From Clostridiales bacterium UBA4644 (GTDB taxonomy: Bacteria; Bacillota; Clostridia; Oscillospirales; Butyricicoccaceae), in contig DHMK01000005.1 in the NCBI GenBank assembly GCA_002405755.1, positions 7,315 to 16,756 on the forward strand: a DNA stretch of 9,442 nucleotides. Reading direction: 5' to 3'. Under the pieces are notes generated by a model. It worked only from the letters and a program-made list of their open reading frames with translations, made no database searches and was not told the origin of the DNA. The translations under genes and the position numbers were made by a program. Below, piece after piece: positions 1 to 5,539 of the stretch (the first letter of the stretch is position 1; every line of letters starts with the position of its first letter).

Positions 1-179
1 CCGCGGACCTGCTGGTCGGCGTGGCGGGAGTCAACGCCCAGCTTGATGTGGACCTCCACGGTCTCATCAAACTTGGCCTTGGCGGTCTTGAGCATTGTAT
101 CGATGGCTTCATTGGGATCATACAGCTTGGTACGATCAATGAGCTTTGCGCTTTCTACATAATTTTTACCTTTGCGCAT
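1..179 (-). CDS. rplA: Large subunit ribosomal protein L1 (N-terminal part, cut by window edge)
   Basis: Only the first 59 codons are present; the gene continues beyond position 1. The start is ATG (complement of 177-179), behind a strong AAGGAGGAAAAG ribosome binding site. The protein begins MRKGKNYVESAKLIDRTKLY and continues with the DPNEAM...AKAKFDETVEVHIKLGVD pattern typical of bacterial L1 residues 1-55. L1 binds the L1 stalk of 23S rRNA, helps release E-site tRNA, and in many bacteria is the translational repressor of its own operon. It is the last gene of the visible rpmG-secE-nusG-rplK-rplA operon and lies 84 nt downstream of rplK. That gap holds a candidate L1-binding RNA element (199-227). 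Identification is confident from sequence and synteny; the C-terminal domain cannot be assessed. Confidence 0.96.
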   Translation of the reverse strand, partial: MRKGKNYVESAKLIDRTKLYDPNEAIDTMLKTAKAKFDETVEVHIKLGVDSRHADQQVR

Positions 180-198
180 GTTTCTTTTCCTCCTTATA

Positions 199-227
199 GT
201 GGTTTTTCGGACGCTTTGTCCTCCCAC
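199..227 (-). promoter_or_regulatory. Candidate L1-binding leader RNA before rplA (23S L1-stalk mimic)
   Basis: Read on the minus strand, the RNA pairs GUGG (227-224) with CCAC (202-199). It has a 5' internal GA (223-222), an inner 4-bp stem GGAC/GUCC (221-218 with 212-209) and an AAAGC loop. The 3' internal strand is GAAAAA (208-203). The ribosome binding site of rplA follows about 6 nt later. The UGGGAG...CCAC layout resembles the base of the L1 stalk of 23S rRNA (GGUGGGAG ... AUACCACC in E. coli, from memory). A function as an L1 repressor site is inferred. A very similar element precedes rplK. Confidence 0.55.
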
Positions 228-263
228 ATAGCGGTGAACCGTGACCGCTTGTCGAATTGCAAA

Positions 264-689
264 TTACTCCTTGACGGTGATACCCATGCTGCGGGCCGTG
301 CCTGCGATCATGCTCATAGCCGCTTCCACGCTGGCAGCATTCAGGTCGGGCATCTTCAGCTCGGCGATCTTGCGCAGATCCTCCTTGCTGATCTCAGCGA
401 CCTTGGTCTTGTTGGGGACACCGGAACCGCTCTTGATATTGCAGGCCTTCTTGATGAGGACGGCCGCAGGGGGAGTTTTTGTAATGAAAGAGAAGGAACG
501 GTCGGCGTAGACGGTGATGACGACGGGGATGATCAGATCGCCATCGTTCTTGGTACGCTCATTGAATTCCTTGGTAAACTGCATGATGTTCACGCCATGC
601 TGACCCAGAGCGGGGCCAACAGGAGGAGCCGGAGTTGCCTTGCCGGCGGGAATCTGCAGCTTGATCAGACCAGTAACTTTCTGTGCCAC
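264..689 (-). CDS. rplK: Large subunit ribosomal protein L11
   Basis: 141 aa, the usual L11 length. After the start the protein reads AQKVTGLIKLQIPAGKATPA, then PPVGPALGQHGVNIMQF, the highly conserved N-terminal domain with its proline-rich linker. The C-terminal 23S-binding domain ends in SVEAAMSMIAGTARSMGITVKE. L11 binds the GTPase-associated centre of 23S rRNA, contacts elongation factors and RelA-type enzymes, and is the site of thiostrepton action. I chose the GTG at 687-689 because AGGAGG lies at 698-703 with an 8-nt spacer. The in-frame GTG at 696-698, three codons upstream, lies within the Shine-Dalgarno itself and would add a non-conserved MLK. The gene lies between nusG and rplA, and its leader carries a candidate L1 operator (712-743). 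The family is certain. Confidence 0.98.
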   Translation of the reverse strand: MAQKVTGLIKLQIPAGKATPAPPVGPALGQHGVNIMQFTKEFNERTKNDGDLIIPVVITVYADRSFSFITKTPPAAVLIKKACNIKSGSGVPNKTKVAEISKEDLRKIAELKMPDLNAASVEAAMSMIAGTARSMGITVKE

Positions 690-711
690 TTTGAGCACCT
701 CCTAATAAGAA

Positions 712-743
712 TGTGGTAAAAATGAGCTTTCGCTCTCCCACCC
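712..743 (-). promoter_or_regulatory. Candidate L1-binding leader RNA before rplK (23S L1-stalk mimic)
   Basis: On the minus strand the transcript reads GGGUGGGAG (743-735) and ends ACCACA (717-712). GUGG (741-738) pairs with CCAC (716-713). An internal GA (737-736) precedes a GAGC/GCUC inner stem (735-732 with 727-724) closed by a GAAA tetraloop. The 3' side of the internal loop is AUUUUUA. The element ends 9 nt before the AGGAGG of rplK. This geometry resembles the 23S rRNA L1 site, and L1 autoregulation of the L11-L1 operon is known in other bacteria; binding here is inferred. The U-run after the small hairpin could also be read as a weak terminator, but the stem is only 4 bp. Confidence 0.6.
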
Positions 744-770
744 GTGCGGGGATCTTTCACGGACGAACCG

Positions 771-1304
771 TTATTTTTCCAGCGTTTCCAGGGCGGCCAC
801 CTGACCGAACTTGAGCTCGGCGGGCGTCGCTCTGCCAAACATGGAGACTGTGACCTTGACGGTCTGGCCGGGCAGATCGATCTCGTCTACCTTGCCGATG
901 AAGCCCTCCAACGGGCCGTCGATGATCTTGACGCTGTCGCCGACGGCGTAAGAAAGCTTGACCTCCAGCTTTTCCATGCCCAGCGCCGCCACCTCCTGCT
1001 CTGTGAGCGGGACGGGCTTGGAGCCGGGGCCGACGAAGCTCGTAACGCCGCGGGTGTTGCGGACGACATACCAGCTGTCATCATTCATGATCATTTTGAT
1101 GAGCACATAGCCGGGGAAGATCTTCCGCTCCACTTCCTTGGCCCCGGTATCCCGGAGCTCCGTCACCGTTTCGGTGGGGATGCGGACGTCGAAGATCTGA
1201 TCCTCCAGATGGCGGTTTTCCACCGTTTTGAGCAGGGTGGACGCCACCTTGTTCTCATAGCCGGAGTAAGTGTGGACTACATACCACTTTGCCGCTTCAG
1301 ACAT
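771..1304 (-). CDS. nusG: Transcription termination/antitermination factor NusG
   Basis: 177 aa. Starting MSEAAKWYVVHTYSGYENKV, it shows the NGN domain (about residues 1-110), including FPGYVLIKM and VRNTRGVTSFVGPG. A C-terminal KOW motif follows from about residue 120 (GDSVKIIDGPLEGFIGKV). NusG rides on RNA polymerase by contacting the clamp, modulates pausing and Rho-dependent termination, and can link to the ribosome through the KOW domain. I chose ATG 1302-1304, preceded by GGGGAGGT at 1309-1316. A longer in-frame reading to 1343 would add 13 residues overlapping the end of secE, with no conservation expected. It lies 19 nt downstream of the secE stop, so the two are co-transcribed. The following 81-nt gap before rplK holds the candidate L1 site. 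Length and domains are standard, with nothing aberrant. Confidence 0.98.
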   Translation of the reverse strand: MSEAAKWYVVHTYSGYENKVASTLLKTVENRHLEDQIFDVRIPTETVTELRDTGAKEVERKIFPGYVLIKMIMNDDSWYVVRNTRGVTSFVGPGSKPVPLTEQEVAALGMEKLEVKLSYAVGDSVKIIDGPLEGFIGKVDEIDLPGQTVKVTVSMFGRATPAELKFGQVAALETLEK

Positions 1305-1323
1305 GTTGACCTCCCCTGCGGGA

Positions 1324-1620
1324 TCAAGCCAGCAGCTGGGCAAGCAGGTCGCGGAGACCGCCGAACACCAGATCCAGCACTGTGACCACAGCGCAGAGGA
1401 TCACCAGCACGACGATGACCACCAGCGTGTTCTTCCAGACGGATTTGCCAGAGGGCCAGACGACCTTCTTGGCCTCCACCTTCAGCTCGTGGAACCACTT
1501 GCCGATGCGGGCGAAAACATTGGGCTTCTTTGCTTTTTTCTGGGGCTTGTCCGTCTTTTTGACGGCAACTTCCTTCGCGGGTTCGGCGGAAGCGGTCAGA
1601 TTCTTGGATTCTTCAGACAT
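1324..1620 (-). CDS. secE: Preprotein translocase subunit SecE
   Basis: 98 aa. The first ~33 residues are polar, Lys-rich and probably disordered (KKTDKPQKKAKKPN). Next comes the conserved amphipathic helix with FHELKVEAKKVVWPSGKSVW (residues ~43-62). One membrane segment follows at about residues 64-88 (TLVVIVVLVILCAVVTVLDLVF). This is the single-TM SecE of most bacteria, which clamps SecY in the SecYEG channel at the inner membrane. The start ATG (1618-1620) is preceded by an AGGTAGGT-like ribosome binding site, weaker than those of its neighbours. Its place between rpmG and nusG is the classic order. No tRNA-Trp gene lies between rpmG and secE, as it does in some other bacteria. The N-terminal extension is longer than in B. 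subtilis SecE but common in Clostridia. Confidence 0.96.
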   Translation of the reverse strand: MSEESKNLTASAEPAKEVAVKKTDKPQKKAKKPNVFARIGKWFHELKVEAKKVVWPSGKSVWKNTLVVIVVLVILCAVVTVLDLVFGGLRDLLAQLLA

Positions 1621-1647
1621 AGAACTGTACCTACCTTTCCGTGTTCC

Positions 1648-1797
1648 TTACTTGGACTCTCTGTGCAAGGTGTGCTTCCGGCAGAAACGGCAATACTTGT
1701 TCAGCTCCAGACGGTCCGGGGTATTCTTCTTGTTTTTGACCGTGACATAGTTTCTCTGCTTGCATTCCGTACACGCGAGCGTGACTTTAACGCGCAT
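1648..1797 (-). CDS. rpmG: Large subunit ribosomal protein L33
   Basis: 49 aa, starting MRVKVTLACTECKQRNYVTV and ending CRFCRKHTLHRESK. It has two CxxC pairs (C9/C12 and C36/C39), so it is the zinc-binding C+ form of L33. Such paralogues are often replaced by C- copies under zinc limitation in other species; whether this genome has a second rpmG cannot be seen here. L33 sits near the E-site of the 50S subunit. I chose ATG 1795-1797 because AAGGAGGT lies at 1807-1814. The open frame extends 22 codons upstream to 1863, but that stretch overlaps the ribosome binding site and a leader hairpin and is not L33-like. It is the first gene of the leftward operon, 27 nt before secE, about 87 nt downstream of the predicted transcription start. 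Confidence 0.97.
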   Translation of the reverse strand: MRVKVTLACTECKQRNYVTVKNKKNTPDRLELNKYCRFCRKHTLHRESK

Positions 1798-1822
1798 TGA
1801 TTCGGCACCTCCTTTAATATTC

Positions 1823-1841
1823 GCTCCGCCGGCAGCGGAGC
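1823..1841 (-). promoter_or_regulatory. Leader hairpin before rpmG
   Basis: A perfect 7-bp inverted repeat, GCTCCGC (1823-1829) and GCGGAGC (1835-1841), has a 5-nt loop. In the minus-strand transcript it lies just upstream of the AAGGAGGT of rpmG. It may stabilise the mRNA 5' end or affect translation of L33. On the plus strand it is followed by only four T, so a terminator in that direction is unlikely. The role is unknown. Confidence 0.4.
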
Positions 1842-1889
1842 TTTTGCCTCCCTGAGCAGGCATAAAAAAAAGACCTGACAGGTAAGGTT

Positions 1890-1918
1890 AGAATACCACA
1901 TCCTGCGGCCTGCGTCAA
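1890..1918 (-). promoter_or_regulatory. Sigma-A type promoter of the rpmG-secE-nusG-rplK-rplA operon
   Basis: On the minus strand, -35 TTGACG (1918-1913) and -10 TATTCT (1895-1890) are separated by exactly 17 nt. They match consensus at five of six and four of six positions. Transcription would begin near 1883, giving a leader of roughly 87 nt to the rpmG ATG. It is the best promoter-like match seen between the divergent genes. Confidence 0.75.
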
Positions 1919-1972
1919 GCACTATCTGCGATCTTTTCTGTAAAAAATGGAAAATTTCCTGCCTTTCCGGGC

Positions 1973-2001
1973 TTTTCAAGCCGAAAAACTTCTGTTATCA
2001 T
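1973..2001 (+). promoter_or_regulatory. Possible promoter of nnrD
   Basis: On the plus strand, TTTTCA (1973-1978) and TATCAT (1996-2001) are 17 nt apart. The -10 matches consensus at five of six positions and the -35 at four. The start would be near 2008, leaving a leader of about 40 nt before ATG 2047. The -35 lies inside a small palindrome, GGCTTttcAAGCC, which could be incidental or an operator. Confidence 0.45.
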
Positions 2002-2002
2002 G

Positions 2003-2031
2003 AGTTTATCACACTTTGATCCCGATTTCAA
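2003..2031 (-). promoter_or_regulatory. Possible second, upstream promoter of the ribosomal operon
   Basis: On the minus strand, TTGAAA (2031-2026) and TAAACT (2008-2003) are separated by 17 nt. The -35 matches at five of six positions and the -10 at four. It overlaps the putative start region of nnrD transcription on the other strand. If active it would add about 110 nt to the rpmG leader, and the two divergent promoters could interfere. This is pattern matching only. Confidence 0.3.
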
Positions 2032-2046
2032 GAGGAGATGAGCCGG

Positions 2047-2916
2047 ATGGAACAGCTGGATCGGGCGGCAGCCCGCGCGCTTCTGCCGTCCCGGGAGGAG
2101 ACCGCCGCCAAATGGAGCTTCGGCCGGGCGCTGCTGCTCTGCGGCAGCGAGCGCTTTTCCGGCGCGGCGCTGCTCTCTGCGGAGGCGGCTCTGCGCTCCG
2201 GGGCGGGGCTGGTGCAGCTCTGCTCTGCGCCCGCCGTGATCGCCGCAGCAAGGGTGCGTCTGCCGGAGGCGCTCCTGGGCGAGCTTTCCGGAAGCGATGC
2301 CGAGGGCCTTTCTCCCCCGGCGCGGCAGCTGCTGAAGGACGGACTGGAAAGGGCCTCCGCCCTGCTGTTCGGCTGCGGCGCGGGGCTTTCCCGCCGGGCA
2401 CGGGAGCTGCTGGCCCTGGCGCTGGACGCGCCGCTCCCGCTGGTGCTGGATGCCGATGGACTGAATCTGCTGGCGGAGCGGCCGGAGCTTCTGGCCAGGC
2501 GCAGGGCCCCCACGCTGCTGACGCCCCACGCAGGAGAGTTCTGCCGTCTTTCCGGGCTGACCCGGCAGCAGCTGGAGGACGATCCCGCCGGCGCGGCGCT
2601 GGACTTTGCCCGGCGTCATTCCCTTTCGCTGGCGCTGAAGGGCGCCGTCACCTGGCTCACCGACGGCAGCCGTCTGCTGCGACTGAGCGCGCCCAACAGC
2701 GGCATGGCCAAGGGCGGCTCCGGCGATGTGCTGGCAGGGCTGTGCGCCGGTCTGGCCGCCCAGGGGATGGAGCTTTTCTCCGCCGCGGCGCTGGCCTGCT
2801 GGCTCCACGGAGAGGCCGGCGCGCTGGCCCGGCTGGCGCTGGGGCCCCGTGCAATGCTGCCCCGTGACGTGCTGGCGGCCCTGCCCCAGGCATTTCTTTC
2901 GCTGGAGCAGGTATGA
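2047..2916 (+). CDS. nnrD: ADP-dependent NAD(P)H-hydrate dehydratase (stand-alone YjeF C-terminal domain)
   Basis: 289 aa, a ribokinase-like carbohydrate kinase fold. Family motifs are LDADGLN (134-140), LTPHAGEF (158-165) and NSGMAKGGSGDVLAG (217-231, with the catalytic Asp at 227). HGEAG (254-258) and a C-terminal LPRDVLAALPQ also fit the family. The enzyme dehydrates the S form of damaged NAD(P)H hydrates at the expense of ADP in the cytoplasm. The epimerase domain (NnrE/YjeF_N), fused in many bacteria, is absent here, so it should be encoded elsewhere or be missing. I chose ATG 2047 because AGGAG at 2033-2037 gives a 9-nt spacer; the in-frame ATG at 2038 directly abuts the Shine-Dalgarno. 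It is transcribed divergently from the ribosomal operon and closed by a strong terminator at 2939-2974. Confident family assignment; substrate by homology. Confidence 0.92.
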   Translation: MEQLDRAAARALLPSREETAAKWSFGRALLLCGSERFSGAALLSAEAALRSGAGLVQLCSAPAVIAAARVRLPEALLGELSGSDAEGLSPPARQLLKDGLERASALLFGCGAGLSRRARELLALALDAPLPLVLDADGLNLLAERPELLARRRAPTLLTPHAGEFCRLSGLTRQQLEDDPAGAALDFARRHSLSLALKGAVTWLTDGSRLLRLSAPNSGMAKGGSGDVLAGLCAGLAAQGMELFSAAALACWLHGEAGALARLALGPRAMLPRDVLAALPQAFLSLEQV

Positions 2917-2938
2917 CCCTCCGTTTTCTGTCCATACT

Positions 2939-2974
2939 AAGATCTGCATACATTCTGCAGATCTTTTCTTTTTT
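2939..2974 (+). terminator. Strong intrinsic terminator after nnrD, just before the TSUP genes
   Basis: A perfect 10-bp stem, AAGATCTGCA (2939-2948) and TGCAGATCTT (2956-2965), has a 7-nt loop. It is followed by TTCTTTTTT (2966-2974). It starts 23 nt after the nnrD stop. The GGAGGG ribosome binding site of the next gene begins at 2975, immediately after the T-tract. No convincing promoter is seen between the terminator and the next ATG. Confidence 0.9.
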
Positions 2975-2986
2975 GGAGGGCGTCTC

Positions 2987-3346
2987 ATGAAAAAACTGCG
3001 CTGGACGCCGGCCTGCTCCGGCATGGCGGCAGGCCTGCTCAACGGCCTGCTGGGCGCCGGCGGCGGCGTCGTGCTGGCGCCGCTGCTGCTGCGGGTCCAT
3101 CAGCTGCCGGAGAAAAAGGCCTTCGCCACCTCCCTGGCCGTGATCCTGCCCCTGACGGCGGTATCCGCGCTGGTCTATGGGCTTCGGGGCAGGCTCTGCT
3201 GGCAGGCGGCCCTGCCCTACGGGTTAGGCGGCATCGCCGGCGGCTTTCTTGCGGGAAAATGGCTGGAGCGTCTGCCCACGCTGTGGCTGCGCCGGGGCTT
3301 TGGCCTGCTGCTGATGCTGGCCGGCGCAAGGGCGGTGCTGGCATGA
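2987..3346 (+). CDS. TauE/SafE (TSUP) family transporter, N-terminal half subunit
   Basis: 119 aa, about half the usual ~250 aa of TauE/SafE permeases. It has about four hydrophobic segments (residues ~10-35, 45-68, 73-93, 100-118). The family's glycine motif GLLGAGGGVVLAP falls at 20-32, and AFATSLAVILP at 45-55 matches the A-x-x-TSL helix. TSUP proteins export or import small organosulfur or organic anions (sulfite, sulfoacetate, taurine-related compounds); the substrate here is unknown. The start ATG 2987 follows GGAGG at 2975-2979 with a 7-nt spacer. Its TGA overlaps the ATG of the second half (ATGA), so translation is coupled. It lies directly behind a strong terminator, so expression may depend on readthrough. 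The split is probably genuine because both halves have their own start and full motifs. Confidence 0.85.
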   Translation: MKKLRWTPACSGMAAGLLNGLLGAGGGVVLAPLLLRVHQLPEKKAFATSLAVILPLTAVSALVYGLRGRLCWQAALPYGLGGIAGGFLAGKWLERLPTLWLRRGFGLLLMLAGARAVLA

Positions 3347-3705
3347 AGGCGTTTCTGCTTCCGGCGGCGGTGGGCGCGGCGCTGGGCTTTCTCACCGGCG
3401 CGGGCGTGGGCGGCGGAACGCTGCTGATGCTCTGGCTGACGCAGCTGCTTGCCCTTCCCCAGGCCCAGGCCCAGGGCATGAACCTTGTGTATTTTCTGCT
3501 GACCGCGCCTCCGGCCCTTTTGGGCCACCGCAAGCAGGGCCTGATCGACGGCAAAACGGCCCGCTCCGCCATTTTATGGGGCGTTCCCGTCTCCGCCGCC
3601 GCGGCCTTTCTCTCCGCCGGAGCCGCGCCGGAGCTGCTGCGCCGGGCCTTCGGCGCGCTGTGCTTTGCCGTGGGCCTGCGGGAGGTACTGACAAAAAAGC
3701 GCTGA
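3343..3705 (+). CDS. TauE/SafE (TSUP) family transporter, C-terminal half subunit
   Basis: 120 aa with about four membrane segments. The second-copy motif GFLTGAGVGGGTLLM falls at residues 15-29, and QAQGMNLVYFLLTAPPALLG follows, which corresponds to the loop and helix after the second glycine motif in TSUP proteins. ATG 3343 overlaps the previous gene's TGA at 3344-3346. The two frames differ by one base, so this is either a coupled two-gene system or an ancestral full-length gene split by a frameshift at the junction. Each half has an N-terminal Lys-Lys or Lys and a normal start, favouring two proteins that assemble as a heterodimer. No separate strong ribosome binding site is obvious, as expected for termination-reinitiation. 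It is closed by a bidirectional terminator. Substrate unknown. Confidence 0.83.
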   Translation: MKAFLLPAAVGAALGFLTGAGVGGGTLLMLWLTQLLALPQAQAQGMNLVYFLLTAPPALLGHRKQGLIDGKTARSAILWGVPVSAAAAFLSAGAAPELLRRAFGALCFAVGLREVLTKKR

Positions 3706-3722
3706 GCCTTTCCGGCTCGATG

Positions 3723-3751
3723 AAAAAGCCTGCGGAACCGCAGGCTTTTTT
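3723..3751. terminator. Bidirectional intrinsic terminator between convergent genes
   Basis: AAAAAGCCTGCGG (3723-3735) pairs perfectly with CCGCAGGCTTTTT (3738-3750). Allowing for a 4-nt loop this gives a 12-bp stem, with A-rich and T-rich ends on both strands. It lies 17 nt after the TSUP stop on the plus strand and 15 nt after the ABC exporter stop on the minus strand, so it serves both operons. Confidence 0.92.
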
Positions 3752-3765
3752 CTATGGGATATTTT

Positions 3766-5535
3766 TCACGGGCAGGCGTCGGGGCCCGCCGTCTGGAACT
3801 GGCTCTCGTAGAGCCGGCTGTAAAAGCCGCCCCGGGCCAGAAGCTCCGCATGGGTCCCCTGCTCCACGATCCTGCCGTCCCGCATGACCAGGATCAGGGA
3901 GGCGTCGCGGATGGTGGACAGCCGGTGGGCCACCACAAAGCTGGTGCGGCCCTCCATGAGCGCGTCAAAGGCCTGCTGGATCTGCAGCTCCGTGCGGGTA
4001 TCGATGCTGGAGGTGGCCTCGTCCAGGATCAGCATGGGCGGAAGGCACAGCATCACCCGCGCGATGCACAAAAGCTGCTTCTGCCCCTGGCTCAGGCTGT
4101 CCTCCGTCAAAACAGTATCCAGCCCCCGTGGCAGCCGGCGGATCATCTCCCAGCTGTGGGCCGCCTTTGCCGCCCGGAGGATCTCCTCCTCCGAAGCCTC
4201 CGGCCGGCCGAAGGCGATGTTTTCCCGGACGGTGCCGTTTTTGATCCAGGTCTCCTGCAGCACCATGCCGAAGGCGGAGCGCAGGGCGCGGCGGGAAAGA
4301 CTGCGGATGGGCTTGCCGTCGATGGAGATAACGCCGCTGCGCACATCGTAAAACCGCATGAGCAGGTTGATCAGCGTGGTCTTGCCGCAGCCGGTGGGCC
4401 CCACGATGGCGATGCGCATGCCCGGCCGGGCCTGCAGGCTCAGATCCTCAATGAGGGGGCGGTCCTCCGTGTAGCGGAAGGACACATGCTCCAGCTCCAC
4501 CTGCCCACGGACGCGCTCCAGCGCGCCGCTCTCCTCCGGCGGCTCCTCCGGCTCATTCAGCAGAGCGAAGATCCGGGAGGCGCAGGCCAGGGCGTTCTGC
4601 AGCTCCGTCACCACGGAGCTGATGTCGTTGAAGGGCTTCATATACTGGTTTGCATAAGACAGCAGCACGGAAAGCCCGCCCACGGAAAGGCTCCCGCCGG
4701 GGATCAGCAAAACGCCTGCCAGCGCCACGCCGGCATAGATCACGTTGTTGACGAAGCGGGTGGAGGGATTGGTAAGGCTGCTGTAAAACACCGCCTGCTG
4801 GCTGCACTGGCGCAGCTCCTCATTGACGCTTCGGAACCGTGCCGCGGCCCGCGCCTCATAGCCGAAGGCCCGGACCACCTTCTGCCCGCCGATCATTTCA
4901 TCGATAAGGGCCGTCTGCCGGCCGCGGATCTCGCTCTGGCGGCGGAACAGCCGGTAGGAGCGGGTGGAGATGAACCGGGCCACCAGAAAGCTCAGGGGCG
5001 TCAGCAGCACCACCAGCAGAGAGATGAGAACGTTCTTGGAAAACATGAATACCAGCGTCACGCCCAGCGTCATCACGCCGGAAAACAGCTGGGTAAAGCC
5101 CAGCAGCAGTCCGTCAGACAGCACGTCGGTGTCGGTGATCACCCGGCTGACGATATCGCCGGCGCTGTGCTGGTCCAGATAGGAAAGGGGCAGCCTCTGA
5201 ATGTGCCGGATGGCCCGGGAGCGCACATCCTGCACGATCCGGTAGGTGATCCGGTTGTTCAGCAGGCTCATGACCCAGGTACACAGCCCCGCCGCAGCCG
5301 CCAGCGCCAACACCCGGCCCAGAAAGACCTCCATGCCAGAAAAATCCACCCGTCCCGCTCCGGCGATCCGGTCGATGGCGTCGCCGAACAGGATAGGGAC
5401 ATAAAGCTGCAGGATCACCGCCACCGCGGAAAGCGCCATGCTCAGCGCCAGCAGCGGCCAGTATTTTCCCGTAAAGCGGGCCAGATCCCGCAGGGTCCCG
5501 CCGGCTCTGCCCCGGGTCTCCTTTTTCTGCTTCAT
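3766..5535 (-). CDS. ABC exporter half-transporter, consensus-site subunit (TMD-NBD)
   Basis: 589 aa. A six-helix type IV exporter domain spans about residues 20-320 (SYLDQHSAGDIVSRVITDTD at 118-137), and a nucleotide-binding domain spans 345-575. It has Walker A GPTGCGKTT (379-387), Q-loop Q427, signature LSQGQ (481-485), Walker B MLILDE with catalytic Glu506, and switch His537. With the upstream gene it should form a heterodimeric multidrug, lipid or peptide exporter in the membrane. The canonical Glu and His make the competent ATP site together with the LSGGQ of its partner. I chose ATG 5533-5535: AGGAGGG at 5544-5550 gives an 8-nt spacer. An upstream in-frame start would overlap the preceding gene. 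Only 4 nt separate it from that gene's stop. No MFP or peptidase domain is present. Substrate not predictable. Confidence 0.95.
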   Translation of the reverse strand: MKQKKETRGRAGGTLRDLARFTGKYWPLLALSMALSAVAVILQLYVPILFGDAIDRIAGAGRVDFSGMEVFLGRVLALAAAAGLCTWVMSLLNNRITYRIVQDVRSRAIRHIQRLPLSYLDQHSAGDIVSRVITDTDVLSDGLLLGFTQLFSGVMTLGVTLVFMFSKNVLISLLVVLLTPLSFLVARFISTRSYRLFRRQSEIRGRQTALIDEMIGGQKVVRAFGYEARAAARFRSVNEELRQCSQQAVFYSSLTNPSTRFVNNVIYAGVALAGVLLIPGGSLSVGGLSVLLSYANQYMKPFNDISSVVTELQNALACASRIFALLNEPEEPPEESGALERVRGQVELEHVSFRYTEDRPLIEDLSLQARPGMRIAIVGPTGCGKTTLINLLMRFYDVRSGVISIDGKPIRSLSRRALRSAFGMVLQETWIKNGTVRENIAFGRPEASEEEILRAAKAAHSWEMIRRLPRGLDTVLTEDSLSQGQKQLLCIARVMLCLPPMLILDEATSSIDTRTELQIQQAFDALMEGRTSFVVAHRLSTIRDASLILVMRDGRIVEQGTHAELLARGGFYSRLYESQFQTAGPDACP

Positions 5536-5539
5536 GCGT

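Noticed and set aside
1798..1863. N-terminal extension of L33 by 22 codons
   Set aside because: It would run through the AAGGAGGT ribosome binding site and a hairpin, has no L33 similarity, and lacks its own Shine-Dalgarno.
1861..1885. ACCT...AGGT followed by eight T on the minus strand, resembling a terminator or attenuator ahead of rpmG
   Set aside because: The stem is only 4 bp with a 3-nt loop and would form within the first nucleotides after the predicted transcription start, too early for intrinsic termination.
1915..3042. Long minus-strand open frame (375 codons) opposite nnrD, plus several 100-290 codon frames on both strands at 2009-3100
   Set aside because: Translation is rich in Arg, Gln, Gly, Pro and Ala without domain structure. 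It is an antisense shadow of a GC-rich coding gene; nnrD has clear family motifs.
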